Part shown: piece after piece, positions 36,195 through 44,892 of the stretch | Position numbering within the stretch: the stretch's first letter is position 1 | Layout: each line of letters begins with the position of its first letter | Assembly: GCA_033398695.1 (NCBI GenBank) | Contig: JAWKAU010000036.1 | Span: forward strand, 620,001-684,000 | DNA from: Orobanche coerulescens | Lineage: Eukaryota > Streptophyta > Magnoliopsida > Lamiales > Orobanchaceae | Direction of reading: 5' to 3' | DNA length: 64,000 nucleotides | The notes under the pieces: generated by a model | What the model was told of the DNA's origin: nothing | What the model saw: the letters and a program-made list of their open reading frames with translations, nothing else | Databases searched by the model: none | Made by a program: the position numbers and the translations under genes

Positions 36195-36965
36195 ATGGAG
36201 AGAGCTGTCAGGGGATGCACGGGGAGAGGACGCGGTGCGGGCCGAAACCCAGGAAATAATCACTCGCCGTTGGGAAATCGTACCCAGGACTCGGCTCGAT
36301 CAGAAGATGTTCGGGTTGATCCACTCAATTTTATGCAGGTCATGATGACCCATATGCAATTGCTCAATCATCATTGCGCCACTCTGGCCGGATTAATCGG
36401 GAGAACTCTCCCGAATGAGCCTGCTGCTAAGGAAATTGTTGAGCAACAACCTTCATCTGGCAGCAAGAAATCAACGAAGCGTAATCAATCTGAAGGCGGT
36501 CAGTCAACCTTCAAGAAGCCTCGTGTGAGTCCTATCGTTTCTGAGCAACCTCCTACGGCGCATAATCGTACGGGATCTCAGTCCCGAGCGGCCAGTTCGG
36601 CCATCACCTGTTTCAACTGTGGAGCGCCGGGTCATTACAGCACTAAGTGTCTGAAACCGTCTATCGCGTGCCATAATTGTGGGAATTTTGGGCATAAGGC
36701 CCGTTTTTGCCGAAAGGACTCCAAGTCGGCTCCGGCGGCATCTCAGGCCCCGAAGCAATCAGCGATTCAGAATCAGACTGCTCTGTCAACGTCATTTAAG
36801 ACATTGGAAGAAAATAAAGTTGGAGCTCATATTTATCAGACGGGAGCATCCGGTTCGGGGGCCGGCAAGTCCCGGATTCATGTGATGAAGAGGATCGACG
36901 ATCCGGTGGCCCGAATGATCTCAGGTATACTCGTAATTTTATTTCATCTTGTGTGTACCTTTTGA
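36195..36965 (+). CDS. gypsy gag C-terminal region with two zinc knuckles (element F)
   Basis: Open for 256 codons from MERAVRGCTGRGRGAGR. It contains a Gln/Ser-rich middle and two intact CCHC knuckles, CFNCGAPGHYSTKC and CHNCGNFGHKARFC (about residues 137-180), which bind element RNA. The frame ends LVCTF at 36965, one base short of the protease active site. The N-terminal capsid part usual in this clade is not seen upstream, so gag is short, as in C. Confidence 0.82.
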   Translation: MERAVRGCTGRGRGAGRNPGNNHSPLGNRTQDSARSEDVRVDPLNFMQVMMTHMQLLNHHCATLAGLIGRTLPNEPAAKEIVEQQPSSGSKKSTKRNQSEGGQSTFKKPRVSPIVSEQPPTAHNRTGSQSRAASSAITCFNCGAPGHYSTKCLKPSIACHNCGNFGHKARFCRKDSKSAPAASQAPKQSAIQNQTALSTSFKTLEENKVGAHIYQTGASGSGAGKSRIHVMKRIDDPVARMISGILVILFHLVCTF

Positions 36966-37326
36966 TACTGGTACACCGCATTCATTCATTTTCGAATCAT
37001 GTTTGAATAGACTTATTTTAGGATAGTCCTATTGCTTGTGGGCCTCATACCATCGGTCTACCTGAAGATGGAAGAATTTTCGGAAATCATACCGAAGTAA
37101 GCTTAATGACCGCGATTGGTTGATGGACCTAATCGTGGTGAGATTTATCTAAGGATGATGTGATATTAGGTATTAGTTGGATGGATCGTCATGATACTAT
37201 CCTTAGTGTTGTAAGCGTTTGGTCACTATGTTTCCGTCGTTGGTTGTCGAATGTGTGCCTCAGGGAGGTAATCCCCGTTGTTCCAGAAGAATTATTATTA
37301 TGATGGAAGCAGAGAGATTCCTCAAT
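36940..37326 (+). pseudogene. gypsy protease and protease-RT linker (element F), broken
   Basis: After a one-base deletion the active site reads FDTGTPHSFIFES (about 36960-37000), then sequence like C's protease with small indels. Recognisable text runs to LNR near 37326, where the 56-bp repeat begins. The protease would process Gag-Pol; here it is out of frame. Confidence 0.75.
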
Positions 37327-37480
37327 CGAGTTGTTCTATCATTCATTGTATCATTTTCATCGATTGGCCGTTTTAAGGCAATCGAGTTGTTCAATCATTT
37401 ATTGAATCATTTTCATCGATTGACCGTTCTAGGGCAATCGAAATGTTCATTCATTTGTGGTATCATTGTCATCGATTGAC
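37324..37480 (+). repeat. 56-bp minisatellite inserted in F pol
   Basis: Two full 56-bp units (37324-37379, 37380-37435) and a partial third (to 37480), each with AATCGAGTTGTTC and CATTTTCATCGATTG. In C the same place holds about 90 bases of pol, from CTCAATCAGGG to the codons before VFPDELPG. F therefore has replacement, not simple insertion. The reverse complement of the unit matches the 56-bp array in the LTR of I at 51245-51515; my base-by-base comparison of one pair gave 7 differences in 56. Confidence 0.85.
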
Positions 37481-38275
37481 GATGTATTCCCAGACGAGTT
37501 ACCTGGTTGCCTTCACATAGAGTTGTGGAATTCACGAGTGAGTTGGAGCCCGGTACATCCCCGTCATCGAAGGCACCATACCGGATGGCCCCGACCGAAA
37601 TGCAGGAGTTGAAGATTCAACTAGAGGAATTGTTCGAGAAAGGTTATCTCCGACCGAGTGCGTCCCCGTGGGGAGCACCAGTGTTGTTCGTCAAGAAGAA
37701 GGATGGTTCGTTCCGTATGTGTAGTGATTATCGGGAGTTGAATAGGGTGACAATCAAGATTAAGAGTCCCTTACCCCGTATTGATGATCTCTTAGATCAA
37801 CTTCAGGGAGTTTCAATATTTTCCAAGATCGACCTAAGATCTGGATATCATCAGTTGCGAATTCGAGAGTCGGGTATCGCAAGGACAGCGTTTCATACAC
37901 GCTATGGTCATTATGAGTTCGTAGTTATGCCGTTCGGGCTAACTAATGCACCTGTGGTATTCATGGAGTTAATGAATCGGGTTTTCATCGACTTTTTGGA
38001 TCAGTTTGTTGTTGTCTTCATCGATGACATTTTAATTTATACTCGTGACCGAGAGGAACACGAGGTACATCTTCATCAGGTTCTCGACGTGTTAAGACGC
38101 GAGCAACTTTATGGAAAGTTTTCTAATGTGAGTTCTGGATGTCCGAAGTGACTTTTCTCGGGCATGTAATTTCATCAGACAGAGTTCGTGTCGACCCTCA
38201 GAAGTCGGAGGCTATCCGAGATTGGCAACCTCCGAATAATGTTTAGGAAATCCGAAGTTTCCTCGGATTAGCAGG
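37481..38275 (+). pseudogene. gypsy reverse transcriptase (element F), 3' part truncated
   Basis: Main open frame 37507-38151. Seen are [60 protein letters not shown] (first catalytic Asp), [20 protein letters not shown] and [15 protein letters not shown] (catalytic Asp pair). All core RT motifs are intact in one frame. The frame ends near 38151; thumb sequence continues to FLGLAG at about 38265 and is then cut. Confidence 0.9.
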
Positions 38276-38600
38276 TTAATTATCCGACCCACGACCTGGA
38301 GCTGGCAGCCGTGATTTTCGCGTTGGAAATTTGGCATCGATACCTTTATGGCGTCAACCGTCAGATCTTCACTGATCACAGGGGTTTAAGTGTATATTTA
38401 CCCAGAAGGAGTTAAATATGCGACAAAGACGGTGGTTGGAACTAATCAGAGATTACGATATCGAGATCCTTTACCACCTGGGCAAGGCGAACGTTGTCGC
38501 CGACACCTTGAGTTGTAAGTCTGTTCAGGAGCAGATGCTTGCTCGTTTAACAGTTCAGAAGGAACTTCAGCAGGAATTTTTGAGAACCGAGATCGAGGTC
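38271..38600 (+). pseudogene. gypsy RNase H remnant (element F), N-terminal half deleted
   Basis: RT thumb sequence is joined near 38275 to the middle of RNase H ([23 protein letters not shown], then IFTDH near 38360). The first catalytic Asp block present in C (YSDASG) is missing, a loss of several hundred bases. The remainder continues through the linker with EILYHLGKANVVADTLS (about 38465-38515). Confidence 0.85.
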
Positions 38601-38639
38601 TGGTTACAGTGAGTACAAGGGCAACTTTGTACGTTAGAA

Positions 38640-39560
38640 ATTTCATCTTCACTTGAGGAGGCGATCCGGGAGAATCAGGGTTCAGACCCAGCAATGTTGC
38701 ACATTCGTGAGGATGTGGCTCAGGGGAAAGCCCCTGGATTCGTGATCCACGAGGATGGACTTTTGAGATTTAAGAATCGGTTGTGCGTACCGGCGATTTA
38801 CGAGTTGAGAAACTCGATTTTGAGAGAAGCTCATGCTACCCCTTATTCGGTTCATCCGGGGTCTAGCAAGATGTACAAGGACTTGAAACTATATTACTGG
38901 TGGAGTAATATGAAGCGATAAGTCGCAGAATTTGTTTCAAGATGTTTAACCTATCAGCAAGTCAAGATTGAACATCAGCGACCGGCGGGTATGCTGAAAC
39001 CTCGCCCTATTCCAGAATGGAAGTGGGAAGATATTTCTATGGATTTTATCACGAGTTTGCCGACGAGTCGTCGCGGCATGAATACGATCTGGGTGATTGT
39101 GGACCGCTCGTCTAAATCAGCTCATTTCCTTGAGATTTAGGATATGTGGGGTCCCGAGAGACTTGCCCAGTTATTTATCAAAGAGATAGTGAGATTGCAC
39201 GGTACTCCCAAAAGTATCGTTTCCGATCGTGACAGACGATTCGTGTCTCATTTTTGGAAATCAGTTCATCGTGCCATGGGAACTCCGCTTAATCTCAGTA
39301 CTGCTTTTCATCCTCAATCCGACGGACAATCAGAGAGAACCCTTCAGACATTAGAGGACATGTTGAGGGCATGCGTCCTCGATTGGAAAGACGACTGGGA
39401 AGCCCAACTACCATTGATCGAGTTCACGTATAATAATAGTGGCATGCTTCGATCAAGATGGCGCCTTACGAGGCCTTGTACGGTCGACGTTGTAGATCTC
39501 CTTTGTGTTGGGACGACCTATCAGAATCAATCGGCACCGAGCCCGATATGCTTATAGTCG
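38640..39560 (+). pseudogene. gypsy integrase (element F), broken
   Basis: Pieces 38694-38921 and 39144-39557. The zinc domain has HATPYSVHPGS; the second pair is damaged (RCLTCQQ in C reads with Tyr for Cys here). The MDFITSLPTSRRGMN block with the first Asp is readable near 39040. Core SDRDRRFVSHFW and HPQSDGQSERT hold the other catalytic residues. Stops at 38919 and 39138 and a frame change near 39440 interrupt it. Confidence 0.85.
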
Positions 39561-40080
39561 CCCGAGAGAAGGTAGCTTTGATCAGGAGTCGTTTGTTGAC
39601 CGCTCAGAGTCGACAGAAATCTTATGCAGACACTCGTCATCGACCACTAGAGTTCGAGACGGGCGACCACGTTTTGGTCAAGGTATCCCCGAGTCGAGGT
39701 ATTTTTCGTTTCGGAAAACGGGGGAAGTTGAGTCCGAGATTCATTGGACCGTTTGAGATTTTGGATCGAGTAGGCGAGTTAGCTTATCGGTTGGCTTTAC
39801 CTCCGGCGTTGAGCTGAATTCATAATGTGTTTCACGTCTATCAGTTGCGGAAGTATGTTGCCGACCCGAGTCACATACTTCAGTTCGAAGAAATCGAGAT
39901 CGCCGATGATCATTCATATGAGGAGCGTCTTATACGAGTTTTAGAGCGGCGAATCAAACAGTTGAGAAATAAGGCGATTCCTTTGGTTAAAATTTAGTTG
40001 TCTAGACACGGAGTCGAAGAGGCTAATTGGGAAACCGAGGATAGTATGCGGGAGAGTTATCCCGAATTGTTTGACCCTTA
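39458..40080 (+). pseudogene. Integrase C-terminus and chromodomain (element F)
   Basis: Open 39458-39817 with DHVLVKVSPSRGIFRFGKRG and LSPRFIGPFEILDRVG, then a stop (TGA at 39815), then NVFHVYQLRKYV and a chromodomain-like stretch ending ESYPELFDP just before 40080. The chromodomain has the aromatic and acidic pattern of chromoviral tails (IPLVKI, HGVEEANWE). One further stop lies near 39997. Confidence 0.82.
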
Positions 40081-40096
40081 GTTTCGGAGACGAAAC

Positions 40097-40115
40097 TCTT
40101 TTAAGGGGGGGTGTA
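40097..40115 (+). other. Polypurine tract of element F
   Basis: CTTTTAAGGGGGGGTGTA directly before the 3' LTR start at 40116. It is the mirror of the tract of C. Confidence 0.8.
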
Positions 40116-42576
40116 TGTAATACCCAGTTGTAATTCAGTCATTATCGTTCAGTGCTTATCATTCAGTAATTGTCACTCAGCAATTTTTTTCGCTCATTAA
40201 TGATCATTCATCGTTCATTTCATTCATTGTATTCACCGTTCGGAGTATATTGGTACTGCGTATCAGTGTTATTTCATCATTCAACCCAGTTGGATAGTCG
40301 GGCCGAGCGTATCATCATCGTCATCTTCATGGTGGGCTGTGTGTGAGGAGTAGCGCACGCTATGTACTCTATTTAGCGCGCGCTAATTGAGTACAGGTAG
40401 CGCACACTACCACTCAGCATTAGCGCACGCTAATGTTGTCCTGGCTGCAGTCCAGAAGGCACTGGACTGCAGGTGAGTTATATGTAGCGCACGCTACGAA
40501 TGGTAAGTAGCGCGCGCTAGTAGGCCGGAGTAACGCATGCTATGCAGTCGGTATAGCGCGCGCTAAGGTCGAATCAGGTTGAGTCTAGTGGCTACTAGAC
40601 TGCATTGGATTAATTCATAGCGCGTGCTATGAGTGGTTTTTAGCGTACGCAATCGATATTGTAGCGCACGCTAAATATTGATTGTAGCGCACGCTACCGC
40701 GATCGAATCGAGAGGGCGAAGGTTACGGACTCTGAATCGGCATCAGATAATTCGTTAGCGCACGCTAACATTTTGGGTTTAGCGCACGCTAAGTGTTCAG
40801 CCGTAGCGCACGCTACAAAAAGGTACGTAGCGCGCGCTACCGTTGTCGGACAGTGAGTACTGGACTTACCATAACACCCGTTAGCGCACGCTAAGAACTG
40901 GGGCTAGCGCGCGCTACACTGGAATTTCTATAAATTGGACAGTGTAGCCCAGATTTCGTCATTTGTCATTTCTTCTTTTCTCTCTTCGGTTCCGGGCGAT
41001 TTGGAGCGATTTGGAGAGTATTCTTCGAGGTGTAATCATCAATCATCATCTTCAAGCGTATAAGCCGGAGTAATCATCATTTCATCACCTACAAACATCA
41101 AATCTAAGGTATTAATCTCTTGGATCTAGAATTTCGAATTTTTGGGTTTTTTCTTCCGATTTCTTCTTGTAAGCTTGGATTATTGTTGGAATATGTTAGA
41201 TATGAATTATCTACCTTGGATAAAAATATTCCTACGGATTTAATGGCTATTTTGGGGATTACTTCAAGAACCCTTGGGGTTGACTTCGGTTAATTTGGGG
41301 ATTTTCCGATTGATGTTGTGTAATCTTGAACTGTGGATTCCTATTGGATTATTGATGTCATTGATATTGTTTTGCTGGTTTGAATCAATCATTTGAAAGT
41401 TGGTTTCGATAATTTGGGTTTGGTTATAACCGACGGGAAGGATATTCTCAACGTATTCGTTAGAGTACATCTACGAGTTTGGATATTGTTGTATCGATGT
41501 TTGAGGTGGTTGTAATCGTGTTTGATACGTATATTGAACGGATTATTGGTAATTGTGTTATTCAAGGTTGTTCGAGCGACCGACATTTCATTTAGGACGT
41601 TGTTCGTGGACGGACATTCTTCACCGGTTGAGTAAGTTAATTCTTACTCGGTTAAAAGGATATTCATTCCTTTTGTTGTTGTTCATTCATAATCATAATT
41701 CATTCATCATTGTATTAACCGTATTAAGATTTGTAATTGTCTAATAATCACTTCATTCACGAGGAACGACGGTTCCAATCATTTCATTGAGTTATCAATC
41801 ACTTCACTGTTATTTCCATCGCGGTGAGTCATTCTTGAACTTGTCGAATTATTATTCATCGATATTCATTTTGGTCATTCTCGTTCATATGACCTTCTGG
41901 GTTCATATTGCGTGGCCGGGTGCGGATGTGTGGAATTTTTAGTCGGGCACGCTATGGCCATGTATTGGGAGTGATACATTGGGCTGTGCACACGGTAAAG
42001 ATTAACTCCGTGAGACTAATTAGGTACAAGGACGGGTGTGTCCGGTCATCCGTCTTGTACACTTGCACATAACACTACGGGCGTACTATGATACTCCTCT
42101 TCAGCGTAATTCATAACTAAGGATATTTTATAACTAAAGATATATCATGATTGTGTATTTTCAACTCTTGAGGATTGTTGTTCTGTGTAACTGACCCCGG
42201 CTGGGGATTTTGTTTTTCAGGTCATGGCAAGGCAAAAGCACGGGAATAGCTTGTTGACGGCGAAGAGTCCCAGTGATACTAGTAGGGGCCCCCGTTCTTT
42301 TCAGTTATTCATATTGTTGTCATTTATTTTCCGCTGCAGATTTTCATTTGGATGCTCCGTTTCATTCATTGTTGTGTATTTTATCTTCATATAAAATACA
42401 CTAGTATTCGGTATTGTCCTGGTGTGTTGTAATTGAACTCCTCATCGGAGTAATTATTGTTGTAATGTGGTTCGGTACTACATTTACTCTGTGTAATTCA
42501 TTCATTTTCATTTGCCTGGTGGGTCCCAGTCGGGGATCTACGGCACTGTAATATCCGCCTAGTTTGGGGTGTTACA
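40116..42576 (+). repeat. 3' LTR of element F, with palindrome array
   Basis: 2,461 bp, same termini as the 5' LTR. The palindrome array runs from about 40351 to 40916 and ends with a perfect TAGCGCGCGCTA (40905-40916) before the TATA box at about 40928. A short stretch near 40710-40740 differs from the 5' LTR by several clustered changes; otherwise differences are scattered. Confidence 0.92.
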
Positions 42577-43281
42577 TATTTTTCATCAACGACTGATTCT
42601 TCTTTTCTCAAGGTAACGAATGACTCGATTTTATATGATAACTACAAGGTTTGGTAAGAGTGCTTAAGGCTAAAAAATTTTGGAATATACAAATTTTTTA
42701 CCGGTTAAAACGTTTTTAGAAGCTTGTATATAGTTATTTTATTGGTGTTATGGCCAGATCTAGAAATCTCAAAAATCAAAATACTATATATATATATATA
42801 TATAAATTAAGGCAAATAACCAAATCAATCAAAACACACCAAAATAATTAAACAAACCACCCCCAAACTTGAAAATAAAACTGTCCTCAGTTTAAAAATA
42901 AAAAATAAAATAAAATAAAACTCAATGCAGAAAAGCAGAATACTCCCTGTTAAGAAAGTTGATGTCTGAGCTAACGCCTTTTAGAATCTGCAAGAGAATA
43001 AATATACGAGGCACACAATAAAAGAAAATAAAATATATTCGTAAGTATAACACAATTTTTAAGATTCGCATCAAGAAAGTCCGAAGAGTCGCCTTACGCT
43101 GCCATCAAAGTTTTTATAAAAGCAAAACACGCAATAAAAATTACAGCAATAAAATAACAATACATAAATCGCGAATAGATGCGCGTCAAGAGATCAAGAA
43201 GAAACTCCTTAAGCTGCCATCATTTAGCACGATTATTACACACGACAGAAAGTAAAAATACAAGAGGTCCGACATGGGTTA
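42577..43281 (-). other. H 3' region downstream of the LOG gene
   Basis: Non-coding, A/T-rich. It contains a (TA)n run at about 42782-42806. On the minus strand, TTCAAGTTTGGGGGTGG at about 42852-42868 is an Athila-type PPT-like motif far from the LTR. Two imperfect copies of a segment ending CTGCCATCA lie at about 43070-43105 and 43180-43222. Nothing here looks like pol. Confidence 0.65.
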
Positions 43282-43939
43282 TCAAAGGGAGAGGAATGAA
43301 TCCACTTTTCGTTTTCTCACGGTAAAATAACCTACCCAGAAAATTTTAGCTAGAGCTGGATCTGGTTGAGGAACAAATTCATTGAGTTTTTCGATTAGTT
43401 CTTCTGGTGTTGTTGCAACGACTATGATTAGTTTAGCACGCTCGGAAATAAAACCCTTTTTCAGTAGAGTAGTCGATGAAAGACAGTAAACCATCAAAGA
43501 AACTATTGACATTAAGCAGACCTATTGGTATTTGATGAACATTTAGCTGGGCTCTGGTAACCACATGAAAAAGTTCCTCAAGGGTGCCAAAACCACTGGG
43601 AAGGGTGATAAAGGCGCCAGAATTATTTATCATGTGAGTTATGCGATCTTGCATATTTACAGATCTAAACTCATCTCCAATAGTTGACCCAGTGATTTTA
43701 CTTTCAGCCAGAGGTTTTGGGATTATTCCCAACTCTCTTACTCCTTCCATATAGGCAGAAGCAGCAGCTCGTCCCATTAGTCCTAGACTTCTTCCTTCGT
43801 AAACTACATGAATGCATTTTTCTCCTAAGGTACGACCCAAGTTGTGGGCTGCTTCAGTAAAGCATGCCTCTTTTCCATAACTAGCTCCACCAAAAATGCA
43901 GACTGTGCTAAATTTTTTTGTTGAAGATGATGACTCCAT
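43282..43939 (-). pseudogene. LOG-like: LOG-like cytokinin riboside 5'-monophosphate phosphoribohydrolase gene inside retrotransposon H
   Basis: LOG enzymes release active cytokinin bases from nucleotide precursors in the cytosol. This copy is open for 168 codons (43939-43433), then shifted by one extra T in a T run (43450-43453 on the + strand, AAAA). The shifted frame continues to 43282 with KLNEFVPQPDP and the family's C-terminal shape, for a total near 218 codons, the usual LOG length. Family marks: N-terminal VCIFGGAS (residues 13-20), SLGLMG (51-56), the conserved Arg in NMQDRITHM (residue 99), and LPSGFGTLEE (113-122) where the family has PGGxGTxxE. GLLNVNSFFDGLLSFID follows. Changed residues are PGG to PSG and the YGGG-type loop to YEGR. 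Plant LOG genes normally have several introns; none is present here. Same strand as gag-pro. Confidence 0.88.
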
Positions 43940-44020
43940 TTTTGAAAAGAAATTTTTTTTTTAGAGAGAAACAGAGAAAAGTGCAAGTTTGAGGTGTGAA
44001 TGAAAGAAACAAGCACAAAG

Positions 44021-44033
44021 TTTATTTATAGAA
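44021..44033 (-). promoter_or_regulatory. Possible TATA box of the LOG-like gene
   Basis: Minus-strand TTCTATAAATAAA lies about 82-94 bases before the LOG start codon. Between them is a pyrimidine-rich leader (CATTCACACC, TTTCTCTGTTTCTCTC), and the start context is AAAAATGG. This is the layout of a plant core promoter and 5' UTR. It may be a captured promoter or chance in AT-rich DNA. Confidence 0.5.
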
Positions 44034-44337
44034 GAAAAAGAAGGTAAAAATTGTTTAACAAGTTTGTGATTGCGTTGAATGCGCTTCAACTACTCAATAG
44101 AATAATGAAAGCATTTATCGCGTATCACATTTTTTTATTCAGAAAATCTCACCACACGACAAAAATAAAAGATACTTACGCGTATGTATAGTAGTTGTGA
44201 TTATGGCTCACATCTTCCTCTGATTTTATATTCAGAAATGGCTTAAACACCTTCTAAGAGTCGGGGAGAAGCTTCCCATCCAATTTTCTTATAAATTGGC
44301 AAACTGGGTCTTTTAACGTCAGATCCCAAGACATTGT
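44034..44337 (-). other. Spacer between protease and LOG gene in H
   Basis: The 250-300 bases after the protease stop. Minus-strand text just downstream of the protease is weakly open to about 44250 and then stops. No RT, RNase H or integrase motif is present, so pol has been lost or replaced here. Confidence 0.65.
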
Positions 44338-44892
44338 TCATATTATGGCATCAATTGCATCAATTTTTAGACAATAATCATCTGTGGAGGGATGATTCAA
44401 AGTTTTTAGGACTTTGAAGGTGGCATGTTCGTCTTGCACTCTAAGAATTAGCTTTCCTTCATAGACGTCAATAAGAGCATGTCCGGTTGCAAGAAATGGC
44501 CGTCCCAAGATAATAGGAATATCCTGATCTTCCTCCATGTCAAGGATGATAAAATCTGCAGGAAATATAAATTTATCAACCTTGATTAGCACATCTTCTA
44601 TTATCCCATGTGGATATTTGATTGATCGATCGGCTAATTGCAGTGAAACTATTGCTGCTTTTGCTTCTCCCAAGTTTAGTTTGTTGAAAATTGATAGGGG
44701 CATCAAATTGATACTTACCCCTAAATCACAAAGAGCTTTGTCAATATTCACTTCACCAATTGTACACGGGATTGTAAAAGTTCCCGGATCTTTTAGCTTG
44801 GGTGGCAACTTCTTTTGTAGTATTGCGCTACATTCCTCTGTTAGCACGACAGTTTCATATTCTTCAAGCCTTCGTTTGTTAGAAAGAATATC
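44338..44892 (-). CDS. Athila-type aspartic protease (element H)
   Basis: In frame with gag after a single TAA at 44893-44895; open from there to 44338, with the first Met at 44847. The active site reads ALCDLGVSINLMPLSIF, the Athila-type DLGAS motif with A changed to V. The flap/C-terminal block DIPIILGRPFLATGHALIDV has the usual ILGRPFL. It would cut the Gag polyprotein. Length and order match the gag-protease part of Athila elements; the frame then ends instead of running on into RT. Confidence 0.9.
   Translation of the reverse strand, partial: DILSNKRRLEEYETVVLTEECSAILQKKLPPKLKDPGTFTIPCTIGEVNIDKALCDLGVSINLMPLSIFNKLNLGEAKAAIVSLQLADRSIKYPHGIIEDVLIKVDKFIFPADFIILDMEEDQDIPIILGRPFLATGHALIDVYEGKLILRVQDEHATFKVLKTLNHPSTDDYCLKIDAIDAII

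Larger units (their letters stand above)
33178..42576 (+). mobile_element. Element F: Ty3/gypsy chromovirus (Tekay/Del-like), young
   Basis: Inserted in the 3' region of H with target duplication TATTT (33173-33177 and 42577-42581). Its LTRs are 2,462 and 2,461 bp and very similar, with termini TGTAATACCCAG / GGGGTGTTACA. Order: LTR, tRNA-Met primer site, gag, protease, RT, partial RNase H, integrase with chromodomain tail, PPT, LTR. It is related to C but with a different U3. A deletion between RT and RNase H and a minisatellite between protease and RT make it defective despite its youth. Confidence 0.93.

Noticed and set aside
42779..42808. (TA)n microsatellite as an origin or promoter element
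   Set aside because: Simple repeat in AT-rich 3' DNA of H with no supporting context.
43282..43939. LOG-like gene as an ordinary host gene that the elements landed beside
   Set aside because: It lies between matched LTRs with a shared target duplication, in sense with gag-pro, without introns, and no non-element DNA is visible round it. Capture fits better, though other copies are needed to prove it.
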